This document shows positions 8,504 through 18,242 of a stretch of 52,733 nucleotides of DNA, piece by piece. The number at the start of each line of letters is the position of its first letter. Position 1 is the stretch's first letter. The stretch comes from Chrysophaeum taylorii. Lineage: Eukaryota > Sar > Pelagophyceae > Pelagomonadales > Pelagomonadaceae. Where the stretch lies: positions 1 to 52,733 of the forward strand of contig JAQMWT010000419.1 of the NCBI GenBank assembly GCA_029834535.1. The letters run 5' to 3'. The notes under the pieces were generated by a model. That model was not told the origin of the DNA and ran no database searches. It saw only the letters and a program-made list of their open reading frames with translations. A program made the position numbers and the translations under genes.

Positions 8504-10255
8504 TCAGAGTCTTGGTTTTTTGGTTGGGGGAGGCTCCTCGAGAAGAAGGACTACGTCGTCGTCTTTCGGGCGCTTCTTGGTGGGGGGAGGCTCTTCGAGG
8601 ATCTCAACATCATCCTCCTCCTCCTCAACCTCCGGCGCTTTTTTACCGACGTCGTCGTCGTCGTCCGAACGAAGACTTCGTTTTTTGGGCTCCGACGGCC
8701 CTTGTTGGTCGGAGAGTATTCGGAATCCTTCGGGGTATTGTTGGTCGTCGAGATCCGGGAGATGCTTGACGACGATGGTGAGGTCGAGATCCGTCGAAAA
8801 GTCGGTCGCCTTGACGATCGCGCCGTCCTTGATCCCGCCCGCGGGGAGGTCGGAGAGCGACGAGCCTAAATTCTCGGAGAGGCGATCGTCTTCTTCGTCG
8901 TAAATGCCCGACTCTCCGAGGTCGAGGGCTGGCTTGACGAAATTCAAGTTGCCTACCACAAATTTCTTCACAAAAGTCTCGAGCTTCGTGGTCTCCGTAT
9001 TTAGAGCGACCGTCACGCTGCCCGAGCGACACGCGTAGCACCCCGGCTGCGGTTCGTCGAGGGCAGTCGGCTGCAGCAAGTACCCCTTGCGCGTCGGATC
9101 CCGGAGACAGTAGGTGTAGCTGGGTTTCTGGGAGGTGAGAACCTTGACAATCTCCGAAACTTGCAAGCCGGCGACGACCGCGTTGGTCGTCGCGATCGCG
9201 GGAATTATGTTGCCCGCGATACCCTTCGCGGCGTAGAGGGTTTGGCGTTCTATCCCAAAGTTCGCGCACCTCAGGTTTGCCGCCGCCGCCACGAAGGACA
9301 TCGCCGCGGGGTCGTCTTTGTCGAATTCGTTTATTCTCGCGTCCTGGATCGAGAGAGAGAGTTCGCCGGCACACTCTTCTACGGTCCACTCGCGTCTGTC
9401 CCAGTCGGACGCGGCGCGGGAAGGGGGTGTCCCTACCCTCAAGCCCACCAAGGGCTTCGGGGTCGTCTTGGCGGTCTTGTACGTGCCGGCCTCGATCTGC
9501 TTGGCGACGTCGGTCTCGAACAGGGCTACCAACAGCCTCGCGATGATCGCGGGAGACCTCGTCGCCGCGGCCTCCGCGGCCAGACCCGCGTACGCCGACT
9601 TCTCCACGGCCGCGTCCTCGTAGAGCATCGACTCCCCACCACCCCCAAACATCAACTTGAACAGCTCCTTGGCCCACACCACGCAGTGGACCGGTTTGTC
9701 CGGCGTGGACCGGATCGTACAGATAGGGTATGCGACGCGACTCGGTTTCGGAAAGCACTCGTAGCACGCCGTCTCGCCCTTCTTGATGACGAACACCTGC
9801 CCCAGGTACCCCGTGGTCCCGGCCTCGACCAGCGGCACGCCGGCGGCGAGGCACATACGATTCACGTGTCGCCGCGCGTCCACGTTGTCGAGCGCGTTCG
9901 CCGCGACCTCGAACTCGCCAAACCAACTCACGCTAAACTTGGAATCTTTTATGTTCGCGTGGTGCGCCTCCACGCAGGCCCGCGGGTTCAACCTCGCCAC
10001 CACCTCCCGCGCCACCACGGCCTTGGCCTGGCCCACGTGCTCGCGACGGAACAGCAACTGTCGATTCAAATTCGAAACGTCGATCGTGTCCAGATCAACC
10101 GTCACGATCCTCTCGCACCCGAGCAGCACCAAGTTCTTCAGCACCTCGCACCCGATCCCGCCCGCGCCCACCACCAATATCTTTGCCTTTCGCAACGTCT
10201 CCATCGTCTGCGGCCCCAACGACGACACACCATCGCTGTACCGGTCGCCCATCAT
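8504..10255 (-). CDS. UBA2: SUMO-activating enzyme subunit 2 (UBA2/SAE2)
   Basis: 583 aa from the ATG at 10255 (MMGDRYSDGV; the second Met is an equal candidate). A longer frame upstream has no family similarity. The N-terminus carries the adenylation domain: ILVVGAGGIGCE (ATP loop near residues 27-36), DLDTIDVSNLNRQLLF and ALDNVDARRHVN. The catalytic Cys is residue 179 in AYPICTIRSTP. CYEC (164-167) and CYAC near the C-terminus should bind zinc. The ubiquitin-like domain follows (LETFVKKF... DLDLTIV). The tail is acidic, repeats EEPPPTKK and ends KKPRL, a probable nuclear signal. With SAE1, which is not in this window, it activates SUMO by adenylation and thioester transfer. It is slightly shorter than animal UBA2 (about 640 aa). 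Confidence 0.95.
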   Translation of the reverse strand: MMGDRYSDGVSSLGPQTMETLRKAKILVVGAGGIGCEVLKNLVLLGCERIVTVDLDTIDVSNLNRQLLFRREHVGQAKAVVAREVVARLNPRACVEAHHANIKDSKFSVSWFGEFEVAANALDNVDARRHVNRMCLAAGVPLVEAGTTGYLGQVFVIKKGETACYECFPKPSRVAYPICTIRSTPDKPVHCVVWAKELFKLMFGGGGESMLYEDAAVEKSAYAGLAAEAAATRSPAIIARLLVALFETDVAKQIEAGTYKTAKTTPKPLVGLRVGTPPSRAASDWDRREWTVEECAGELSLSIQDARINEFDKDDPAAMSFVAAAANLRCANFGIERQTLYAAKGIAGNIIPAIATTNAVVAGLQVSEIVKVLTSQKPSYTYCLRDPTRKGYLLQPTALDEPQPGCYACRSGSVTVALNTETTKLETFVKKFVVGNLNFVKPALDLGESGIYDEEDDRLSENLGSSLSDLPAGGIKDGAIVKATDFSTDLDLTIVVKHLPDLDDQQYPEGFRILSDQQGPSEPKKRSLRSDDDDDVGKKAPEVEEEEDDVEILEEPPPTKKRPKDDDVVLLLEEPPPTKKPRL

Positions 10256-11845
10256 AAGAATGAGAACGAGATGATGATCAATGAATGAATGACAAACCCT
10301 AACTAATAAATAAAACCCTGCTTTTGCTACAAGAGGAGTAGTAGTTCTCGATCGATCGAAAGATAATAATAAATAACAAGAGAGGCAGGAAGCTTTTTGT
10401 GATGGCGACAGTTTCTGGTCCGGGGGAGAGTGGCGGGCACGACGGAGGACACGAACATTTCGTCGAGCATCTCGGCGGGGCTTATCTAAGCCAACAGAAA
10501 AAAAAAACGCTCGTCCTTTTTGGCGGCGGCATATTTCACGGTGGGAAGACCCGATTGGCACAATAATGCCAGAACAAACCATGCTGTCCCAGTCAGCAGC
10601 AGTCAAATAAATGGAAGACGCGGCAGCAGCACAGCCTAAACGGCAACAAAAGCTCCCTGAGAGCTTAAGAAAAATGAACGCGCGACTTCCACCGCCCGCC
10701 GCGAGTCGCGCTCTACGGACGCGCCTCGACCGCTCGGATTTTTGAAGGTCGACGAAACAACATCCACGCGAAGTAAAAATTAATTTTGCGAGCTCCAGCA
10801 GATTCGCCAAGACACGTCATGGAAGGTACAGCCGCGCCACCACCAAATATCTTTCTCGCGACGCGCCCGCTGGAACTTGATGATATCACGGCTTGGCGGC
10901 CAGCCAACCGCGAGAGCGAGATCGACCTGCTGATAATCGCCCGCAGAGGAGGCGACTACTACGGAGAGCGACTCAAAGAACCCGAGCTGCGGTCGTTTAA
11001 GCGGTAGCAATTCGGCGCCGTGATTCGAAGACAGGGTCGCCAAAAAAGCGCGTTCGAGACCGACGTGCCAGCGCCTCAATCAGCCGTGCTGCTGCTGCTG
11101 CTGCTGATAGGCCAACAAACGCGCCATCTTCTCCAAAAGATCCAAAAAATGAATGTTGTCACCCAGAAGAAGAAGAAGACGCAGCTCGCCGAGGTCGAGA
11201 TTGTCCGTACGACGTGACTCCTTAGATTTGTTTCTCGCCAGGCTTTGCTCTTTTCCACGTTCGAGTGAATCCACAAACTCTAGAGCAGGCAGGGGGGGGG
11301 CACAAAGCCTAGTTCGAAAAAACGTAAGCGGCGGTTTTGAGTGTGCAACCTCGCGCCAGCTCACTCGCCAAGTCGCCGACAATTTCTTTTGCGAATTGAG
11401 CCGGCGGCATCAAGATTCTCAGTAGCAAGGGACCAACCACAAGGGGAGAGAGACCGTTTGGTCAAAAGGGACTAAGGAGAATTCCCCGCAATTGGCAGAT
11501 AAGAGGCAACTCTCGAAAAAGGCACCACTCTGTCGTAGACGCAGGCAATTAGTCAGGGCCCGCTCGTTGGTTGATGTGCCACGAACTCGAAAAGCGGCCG
11601 CAAAGTTGCTTCCGTTGCTGTAGACCCGCGCGCCGGGCGCTCCATATTATATGCCATCGACCACAAGAATGCATATCACGAGAGGGACCCCAAAAGGAGG
11701 TCGGGGGGAGCTTGCACGAGCGGCAGGCACTCGGAGGCCGCCAGCCCTGTGGCCGCCCGCCACAGGGCTTGGCGGACGGACGGGCGGTTATATGCTAGCC
11801 ACCAACACGGGGAAGAAGGTATTCCTACGTAGTACCCCGGCATCA
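10256..11845. other. Intergenic region, no supported gene
   Basis: About 1.6 kb with only short frames on both strands and no family motif. It contains a (CTG)n run at 11090-11106, a G run near 11289-11297 and a strong hairpin at 11739-11774. The part next to 10255 is AT-richer and probably holds the UBA2 promoter. Confidence 0.5.
11739..11774. repeat. Long GC-rich inverted repeat (hairpin)
   Basis: Arms CGCCAGCCCTGTGGC (11739-11753) and GCCACAGGGCTTGGCG (11759-11774) pair over about 15 bp with one bulged base, around the loop CGCCC. It lies about 70 bp beyond the 3' end of the minus-strand SANT gene. It might be an RNA structure, a terminator-like element or part of a small repeat. No function is shown. 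Confidence 0.6.
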
Positions 11846-12328
11846 TTAGATCTGTTGTTTATCGTCGAAGGCGTCGGCGGAGGCGTTTGAGGCATGCGAG
11901 GCCGCGAGATACATTGTATTGACGCGGACGGGAAAGGGGGGCATCTTAGCATCGAGTCGTCGGAGTAGGGCAAAAGCGGCGGCGACGTTCCGGTCGAAGT
12001 CTCCCATCAACGGGATATTGTCGAGCAAATCGATCTTGTGAAGATTCTCGCGCATCTTGCCGATCAGCTCGACGTTGGAACGCAGGAGCTCTTCGATGCG
12101 CCGCGTGACCTCTGACTCAACCTTGGGCATCGCCCGCAACCGACACCCAACGTCTCGGATGCTTTTGTTCGGGAGCCGCGCCGCCGCTTTTGCGCACTGC
12201 GCAACTATCGAGTACTGCGACGCGGGAAACTCCCGGAGCGTCGCCTCGAGCCGTGCTTGTTCGTCGTCTGTCCATGCCTCGGGGGGGGCGACGCGGTACG
12301 TCGTCTGTTGTTGTTGTTGTTGTTGCAT
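11846..12328 (-). CDS. Small SANT/Myb-like protein
   Basis: 160 aa from MQQQQQQQTTYRV. Residues about 18-66 form a SANT/Myb-like helix set: EAWTDDEQARLEATLREFP and AARLPNKSIRDVGCRLRAM. The latter matches the KIAxxLPxKTVRDVxxRCRWM signature of a plant family of short Myb-like proteins. The C-terminal half also fits that family: a helix with NLHKIDLLDNIPLMGDFDRN, then AKMPPFPVRVN, where plants have MPPLPVKxN. It is probably nuclear. The DNA target or partner is unknown. An in-frame upstream ATG at 12394 would add 22 residues without family support, and the polyglutamine run sits directly at the chosen start. Confidence 0.75.
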   Translation of the reverse strand: MQQQQQQQTTYRVAPPEAWTDDEQARLEATLREFPASQYSIVAQCAKAAARLPNKSIRDVGCRLRAMPKVESEVTRRIEELLRSNVELIGKMRENLHKIDLLDNIPLMGDFDRNVAAAFALLRRLDAKMPPFPVRVNTMYLAASHASNASADAFDDKQQI

Positions 12329-13000
12329 TTTGTTCCGTTTCTTCGAAAAAAAATGGTGCCAAAACCCTAATCCGAGTTTATGAATGAATTCCACCCTTGG
12401 AATGGCTAATAACGCCAGTGACCGACGTTTCCCCAGCAGCAGTTAGTTATCTCGGCGGAGTGCATGGCGCTTGGTCGATTCACGACCCGAGCCGATCGAA
12501 TGAGTGCGGACGCCACCACAACGGAACGTGCTTGCGAACCTGAACCGTCTAGCAGAGCGAGACACCGAGTTCCTTCCGATTTGCCCGACCGACCGACTGC
12601 CCATGCAAAGGATCGAGAGTCTCCCTTAACTCCGCCTCGAACGAGTCGAAGCTCGCACCGTGTGCGCCCACGGCGGTCGGCAAGGCGCCCTGTTCGAGTT
12701 GCGAGGGGGGCACGACATAAATACCATACCCCCTGAGACAATTAATTAATTAATTCTACCTCAACACGCGCCTCCGAGCGAGCGAGCGAGCGATATGGAC
12801 GCAAGTCGTCCGTCGTTCACCTCGACATACATACTTACCCTTATTATTTATTTATTTATTTATTTATTTATTGTTGTGGCAAGAAAGATTCACCCCGTCG
12901 TCTGTCGTGGTTGTTGTGCCAAGAGCAGAGGTTGTTTGTTTGTTTGGTTGTTTCCTGTGTGGTGTCACTCCAAAGTCGTAGCAATGTGACGCGTGGTTGC
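12329..13000. other. Intergenic region between divergent genes
   Basis: Between the SANT gene start and the FG-GAP gene start. It holds an (ATTA)n stretch near 12740-12755, (GAGC)n near 12776-12791 and (ATTT)n at 12845-12871. Short frames exist on both strands (12464-12736) but none shows a recognisable domain. Confidence 0.5.
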
Positions 13001-14380
13001 ATGATGTTTTGGGTGTTCTTGTTCTTCCCGAGCGCGGCGTCGTCCGAGAGGCTCGACGTCGAGAGCTCAAAGTTGACGGCGAGCGACGCGGCGGTGTTTG
13101 ACAGGTTCGGGCGCGCCGTCGCGATTTCCTGTAACCTCGTCGTCGTCGGGGCGTACGGCGACGACGACGGCGGGATTTCGTCGGGCTCTGCCTACGTCTT
13201 TCGAAGCACCGACGGTGTTTCGTGGGACCAAACCCAAAAATTAAGAGCGAGCGACGCGGAGGCAGGGAATTTTTTTGGCAACGCTGTCGCTATTTCGGGG
13301 AATCTCGTCGTCGTGGGGGCGTTCGATCGTAGCTCGGCTTACGTGTTTCGGACCACCGACAACGGCCTCACGTGGAACCAAACCCAAAGGCTGAGGGCAG
13401 AAGTGGACTACTTTGGCGAAGCCGTCGCGATTTCAGATAATCTCGTCGTCGTAGGGACGACGCGAGGCGGTAACTTTTCCGGCGCTGCCTACGCGTTTCG
13501 AACTACAGACGACGGTGTGTCGTGGGACCAAACGCAAAAATTAACGGCGAGCGACGCGGACATGTTCGACAATTTCGGTCGCGCCGTCGCTGTTTCCAGA
13601 AAGTATATCGTCGTCGGATCGTGGGCGGACGGCGACGGTGGCAGCCACTCGGGCTCTGCCTACGTGTTTCGAACTAGAGACGACGGTGTGTCGTGGGAAC
13701 AAACGCAAAAACTAACGGCGAGCGATGCGGGGGACTGGAAATATTTCGGTCGCTCCGTCGGTATTTCCGGAAACCTCGTCGTCGTCGGGTCGTGGGCGGA
13801 CGACGACGCCGCCGGGTCCGAGTCGGGCTCGGCCTACGTCTTTCGGACCGAGGACGGGGTGTCGTGGGAGCAAACTCAAAAATTAAGAGCGAGCGACGCG
13901 GCGAAAGGCGATAGGTTCGGCATCGCCGTCGCGATTTCGGGCAACAGCGTCGTCGCGGGAGCTTACTTGGACGGCGGGGGATCGGCCTACGTCTTCCAAA
14001 CTACGGACGGTGTTTCGTGGGAGCAAACTCAGAAGTTGACGGCGAGCGACGCGGCAGCCTACGACTATTTCGGCGAAGCCGTCGGTATTTCCGGAAATTT
14101 TATCGTCGTCGGAGCCTACGGAAACGACGACGGCGGAAGTTCGTCGGGGTCAGCTTACGTGTTCGCGACGCTCGCCTCGAGGAGCAGCTCGGGGGGTGGC
14201 AAAAGAAGCAACACGATCGTGATAGCAACCAGCGTCGCGGCGATCTGCATCGCTCTCGTTCTGTTCGTCGGGTGGCCCTTGGCGCTGCTTCTTCGGACGC
14301 GCGTAAGAGATTCGTCTCGCCCGCGAGTAGAAGCAGTTCGAGCGGTGGAGGCGTTTGTGGCAGTGGCAACGGGATCATGA
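13001..14380 (+). CDS. Membrane-anchored FG-GAP (integrin-like) repeat protein
   Basis: 459 aa from the Met pair at 13001 (MMFWVFLFFPSAASSER, a probable signal peptide); an in-frame ATG at 12911 would put about 30 residues in front of it. Seven repeats of 50-57 aa follow, with the pattern LTASDA-x-x-x-x-x-FG-x-AVAIS-x-N-x-VVVGA, then often a DDDGG-type acidic turn, GSAYVF and DGVSWEQTQKL. These are FG-GAP/beta-propeller blades like those of integrin alpha chains, with calcium-binding-like turns. Seven blades would close one propeller. A single membrane segment (about residues 404-430) and a short basic cytosolic tail make it type I, with the propeller outside the cell or in the secretory lumen. 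Ligand unknown. The repeats are very alike at the DNA level, which suggests recent blade duplication. Confidence 0.8.
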   Translation: MMFWVFLFFPSAASSERLDVESSKLTASDAAVFDRFGRAVAISCNLVVVGAYGDDDGGISSGSAYVFRSTDGVSWDQTQKLRASDAEAGNFFGNAVAISGNLVVVGAFDRSSAYVFRTTDNGLTWNQTQRLRAEVDYFGEAVAISDNLVVVGTTRGGNFSGAAYAFRTTDDGVSWDQTQKLTASDADMFDNFGRAVAVSRKYIVVGSWADGDGGSHSGSAYVFRTRDDGVSWEQTQKLTASDAGDWKYFGRSVGISGNLVVVGSWADDDAAGSESGSAYVFRTEDGVSWEQTQKLRASDAAKGDRFGIAVAISGNSVVAGAYLDGGGSAYVFQTTDGVSWEQTQKLTASDAAAYDYFGEAVGISGNFIVVGAYGNDDGGSSSGSAYVFATLASRSSSGGGKRSNTIVIATSVAAICIALVLFVGWPLALLLRTRVRDSSRPRVEAVRAVEAFVAVATGS

Positions 14381-15589
14381 TGAAGCGTTTTGCTTGGAAC
14401 TCCTGAAGCGTCTCGCCAAATAAAGATACGGTCGCTAACTCTAACGACGTCGTCGAGAAAAAAAATGTTAGTGGTCTACTTTGACCATTCCGCACATTAC
14501 TACTCCAAACACAAATTCACACATGAATTTACTACATTTCGCAGAGACCTTTTCAAGTTGTTTTCTACGCTGACTGACTGACTGACTGACTCAGGGCACG
14601 CCCGCACGAATTTTGGTCTGGCGGCGGCGGCGGCGGCGGCGGCGGGGGAAAAAATGCCTGGAATTATTTTTTTTTTCGTTGGCAACTCCAGAGGGATGTG
14701 AAGTGGAGTGGTCAGAGGAAAGGGGGGACCATCCCACCTCGCCGAATGCATAGTGGCAGAGGTTTCGGTAGGAGAGCGTGAGAGGTCATCCCAGCCTCGT
14801 ATGTCCCCGAAGGGCGCGCTATACCTTAATATCGCGATATCTCTATGTACCTCGTTCATCCTCAGGTCCGTTGAGACCATCCACCCCTCCGCGCACACTC
14901 CCTCGCGCCACTTCCCTCTTGACACTCTGAATGAATCATCCCGACAAGCCCCTTCATAAATCCCACACGCCGACATCGCCTTCAGCTGATGATGATGTCA
15001 TTGATGATGATTAAAAACTGATTGATACCCCCTTTCCTTGCGACAGTCGCTCAGCGTCGTCGTCGCCGCGTGGAAGGTAGCAGTGAACGCCCAGCCCGAC
15101 GAGGGTGAAAGAAGAAGTGTTTTTGGTGAGATAGACGATATCTCGGTGGTGGTTTATATCTTGCACAATTAATTCGGTATATATATTCTGCACCGGCCGG
15201 CGAGATGGACGATATCCTTCACTAAAAAAAAGCAGAAATCTGGTGAGAGAAGGAAGACTCGCGCCTGAGGAGTAATTCGAATGCACCGGTAATGAAAATA
15301 CCGGTAGTTAGTTAGTTAGTTAGTTAGTTATAACCGGCGAGGTCGGTCTAAGGTGACGGATTGCTACTTCAGAACAACTTCAGACCTCCTGTTACATACA
15401 TCTAATAAAGATGTAAAACAGATTACTGGTCTTAACTATTGGACCTGAGTCCGCACCTATCATTTTTGCCAGTGACGAACTGACCCCATCCGTTGTCAGT
15501 TGACAAGTGCTATCGCGAAGAAGCTGGGCGTTCCAGCGAACTGAACTCGTACGCCTCGATGAGGCATACGAGATCATTAGAGAGAGAGC
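14381..15589. other. Intergenic region with microsatellites
   Basis: No gene recognised. It contains (CTGA)n at 14569-14592, (GGC)n at 14621-14644, a T run near 14667 and (GTTA)n at 15305-15329. The last part (15360-15590) may belong to the LINE-type element that follows, but no reading frame can be fixed. Confidence 0.5.
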
Positions 15590-16537
15590 TCCACCATGCA
15601 AGTGCGGTTCTCCGACTCCGGCGCGACAGCTTCGATCGATTCAATCATCGGCGTGAAGCAAGGTGATGTCCTTGTACATGGCGGCGGCGGCCTTGAAGAC
15701 CATCGTGAAGGTCGGGAACCAGCAGGCTTTTTCAAGACAAAGTACTCCTTGCTGGACGTCGTCGTCCTTACAACGCAAAACGCGGCGGCACCGAGGAAAC
15801 GTCGCACTGAAAGAAGAGTCAACGTAGGCAGGTGATGTGAGCGTCGCGCTGCGAAAAAATGAGGAGTCTCATCGAGAGTCGAATAATAAATCAGAGATAC
15901 TGTTCGTTGCCAACCAAGGCAGTCTCCACTATGACCCGGCGACCTGCGACGTTGCCGATGCTTATAGACGCAGGCGACGGTCGTCGTCATATCCCCCGTC
16001 CACAAAAAATACTTGGGCTCGGTTCCGCAACCGTAGTGGGGACGTTGACACTCCTCGGAAGAGGGCGGAAGCGGCTTGCTGGTTCCGTCATTACTCTTTT
16101 GCTCGAAATCTGCGTCTCTCTCTGCTGCTCGAGCCAAGCGCCGAACTGTTGATACGTCGAGTCTCAACCTCCTCCACGCGCAGAATCAACCATTATGCCA
16201 AAGCCCGTCTACAATCGCCTACGATGCTTTCACGCCCAGTGCGCACACGCAATGTGTTGCGCTTAACTCACGACGCCTGATTACCTTCAAAACTTCAACA
16301 TTCCATCAGCGCCTTGGCGGCCTGAACACTATCATAACATCTCGCCGACAACTCCGCTGGGCAGGCCATGTTGCCCGCATGCCCTGGAACTTCCTCCCTC
16401 GCCCCTTCAAGATGCGATGCTCTCCTCTCCTCTCCTCACTCCACTCCTCCGACGAGAAGCAGGAGCCTGCGATCGACAAGACGAGTGTGTCGGCACCGCA
16501 CGAAAGCGACGTCAAACGATGCGTCAGAAGTAAATAG
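15590..16537 (+). pseudogene. Degenerate non-LTR (LINE-type) reverse transcriptase, 3' part
   Basis: Pieces of a LINE-type RT lie in order but in different frames. IIGVKQGDVL (about 15640-15675) is the RT motif with GVKQG. YMAAAALKTIVKVGNQQAF follows it in another frame. GDVDTPRKRAEAACWFRHYS (about 16038-16100) fits the thumb region after a YLGS-type strand. RQLRWAGHVARMP (about 16345-16385) is the well-known C-terminal motif of many LINE ORF2 proteins. Several frameshifts make it non-functional. The 5' part and any endonuclease are absent or unrecognisable. The end (PAIDKTSVSAPHE... then stop at 16537) has a cousin at 27660-27728. Confidence 0.75.
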
Positions 16538-16545
16538 GCCTTCAC

Positions 16546-17404
16546 ATAAAAAAAACTGTGCGCCGCGATGATGGAACGGTACGGCGATCCTCGTTTATTA
16601 TTATTGACGTCCGGTGAATGTGAAGAAACTAATCATTACCTCAGTCTCGACGGCGATCTTGATGCCGAGGCACCATCATGGAGTCCCGGTCGCCTTGGAG
16701 CAGCCTTCATCGCCACGGTGGTCATGTCATGTCATGTCATGTCATGAATGTCTGCCGGTTGACAGTCAATCAGTTGAGAGGAAGATGCGCCTCTTCAAGT
16801 TGATGCCGTCGGATGATGTTCTTATTTAGGCCGGCGTTGTCTTTAGTAGCTCCTCCTCCGACGCGCCATTTTACTTACTTAAGGTCCCTCTTTCCGCGGC
16901 GAAACCACGTCACGAATGTTGAATGCCAATACCTCGGCATCGCGCACGCCGAGGCCCTTCGCGCGTAGGCCCTGACATCGAGGCACAAAAAAACGCCGCC
17001 AGTACTTCCACCGCCGACATCTCACTCTTATGGTTTCATCCTTCACCGCCAATAGCCTCTCTCGTGCCTCTCTTTCATTTCCGTCGTCGCTGCACATTCC
17101 CACCAAGACGTTTACTGGTGGTGGTGCCACGGTGGCCGTGTTCTTTGCCTCCTGCTCTGTTGTCGGACCACTCTATTATTCCCTCATTCGGCACCAGCCG
17201 AAGCTGCCCGTACGACCGACTCGCGCGTCAGGCCCTCGACAAGGAGCCTACCGGCGGCAATGCCTCACGCCAGCCCTTTTTTCACATCACGCCGGCTCAT
17301 CAGGGACCATCACCAGGGCCAGCCATAAGAGGTTCGTTCATGACACTGACAGTTTATTTCTGCTTGTATTGTAAGCTCGAACCGCAAACGAAGAATATCC
17401 TGTA
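16546..17404. other. Left flank of the gypsy-type element
   Basis: Holds (TCATG)5 at 16723-16747 and no confirmed gene. A minus-strand open frame at 16879-17130 is listed separately. This sequence runs up to the target-site duplication at 17405. Confidence 0.4.
16879..17130 (-). CDS. Hypothetical 83-aa frame, possible exon
   Basis: The minus-strand frame reads MAPPPVNVLVGMCSDDGNER and continues with a mixed-charge, protein-like composition to a stop at 16879. No family is recognised. It could be an exon of a gene cut by the neighbouring retroelement, a LINE fragment or chance. The only support is composition and the open frame. Confidence 0.2.
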   Translation of the reverse strand: MAPPPVNVLVGMCSDDGNEREARERLLAVKDETIRVRCRRWKYWRRFFVPRCQGLRAKGLGVRDAEVLAFNIRDVVSPRKEGP

Positions 17405-17409
17405 CTGGT
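17405..17409. repeat. Target-site duplication CTGGT, left copy
   Basis: CTGGT directly precedes the LTR that starts at 17410. Its partner is ACCAG (reverse complement) at 28616-28620, now inverted with the segment it lies in. Confidence 0.85.
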
Positions 17410-17752
17410 TGTGGCGTAAGGAGAATTTAGGCCTACCTGGCGCGCCTTCGAATCCTGGCTCGCCGCTCGCGTCCGTGCCCTTGGTGGAGTCACTGGACGA
17501 GGATGGCCGTTCTCTCGCCACACGACCACAAACAACTTCCGTGCCTCTGGTCCTCCTCACAACTTGAGGATCGGCTGTTGCTTTATGTGATTGTGATATT
17601 ATCGAAACGCAAGAAATCAGGGTGACACATGTCACGGAAAAGGAAGATGATGTCATAGAGAACACTGACATCATCAGAACGGAGTAGGGTGCCCCTGATA
17701 AGGGGGGCCCTAGAAGAGGGGTAAGCCTTAGGAGATGGGAGTTGCCGCCACA
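17410..17752 (-). repeat. 3' LTR of the gypsy-type element (343 bp)
   Basis: Bounded by TGTGGCG at 17410 and CGCCACA ending at 17752, the short inverted ends typical of LTRs. Bases 17410-17590 repeat directly at 27354-27540. Bases 17592-17752 repeat in inverted form at 28621-28791. Outside it lies the CTGGT target duplication. Confidence 0.9.
17622..17675. promoter_or_regulatory. Inverted repeats inside the LTR
   Basis: Two dyads lie close together: GTGACA/TGTCAC (17622-17635) and GATGATGTCA/TGACATCATC (17646-17675, 10-nt loop). Both are kept in the other LTR part (about 28700-28765). TGACATCA is one CpG-to-CpA change from a CRE/ATF site. They may be transcription factor sites or RNA structure; this is inference. 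Confidence 0.45.
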
Positions 17753-17765
17753 AGACTCCCCTGGT
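17753..17765 (-). other. Candidate polypurine tract
   Basis: On the minus strand, ACCAGGGGAGTCT sits directly upstream of the 3' LTR start TGTGGCGG, the position of the plus-strand primer tract in LTR elements. It is short and only partly purine. Confidence 0.5.
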
Positions 17766-17792
17766 AAGAATTCGAGCTGCCCCAGCGAGCTG

Positions 17793-18080
17793 CTAGCGCG
17801 AGGAGCGCGGCTTCGCCTTACGAGCATCTCGTAAACGAATCTTCTGGTAAACGCGGGCGATGACCGGTTCAGGAACTCGACCACTGCGAGAAGTAAACTT
17901 GGGGATCAACACATCAATCTCGTGCGGAGCGAAATCCGTGACACAAGGAGTTGTGTTGGAGGAAATTCGGGACTTGTCGGTGAAACTTCGACCTTCAACG
18001 TCCTTGAATTCGGGCTTGAGCTTGCGGTGCGAAAGGTGAGAGGTCGGCTTGAAATAAGCGACATCATCGTTCGGACCCAA
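17793..18080 (-). pseudogene. C-terminal tail of gypsy-type integrase/pol
   Basis: A 95-aa frame (MGPNDDVAYFKPTSHLSHRK ... RKAKPRSSR) between the integrase and the 3' LTR. It is basic and ends 40 bp before the LTR, so it is the probable pol C-terminus. No chromodomain signature is clear. A frame change near 18243 separates it from the integrase. Confidence 0.5.
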
Positions 18081-18242
18081 ATCAGAATAGAAATGTAGGG
18101 CAACACGATCATTTTGGTAATCGCAAGGCTCGTAAACTTCAGCAACATAAATCTTCTTGCGCCAATCGGAGCGCTTCCGGTCGGGAATCCGGAAAACAAC
18201 AAACTTACCGTGCTGATAATCATCACGGAAGGTTTCTTCGGG

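Noticed and set aside
9161..10288. Plus-strand frame of 375 aa over UBA2
   Set aside because: Arg/His-rich shadow of the well-supported UBA2 gene.
12464..12741. Overlapping frames on both strands (90 and 111 aa)
   Set aside because: Arg/Ser-rich on both strands, no motif, no start context; likely chance in GC-rich DNA.
17440..17460. TTCGAATCC as a tRNA T-arm or pol III B box in the LTR
   Set aside because: No matching acceptor, D-arm or anticodon arm is present at the needed spacing.
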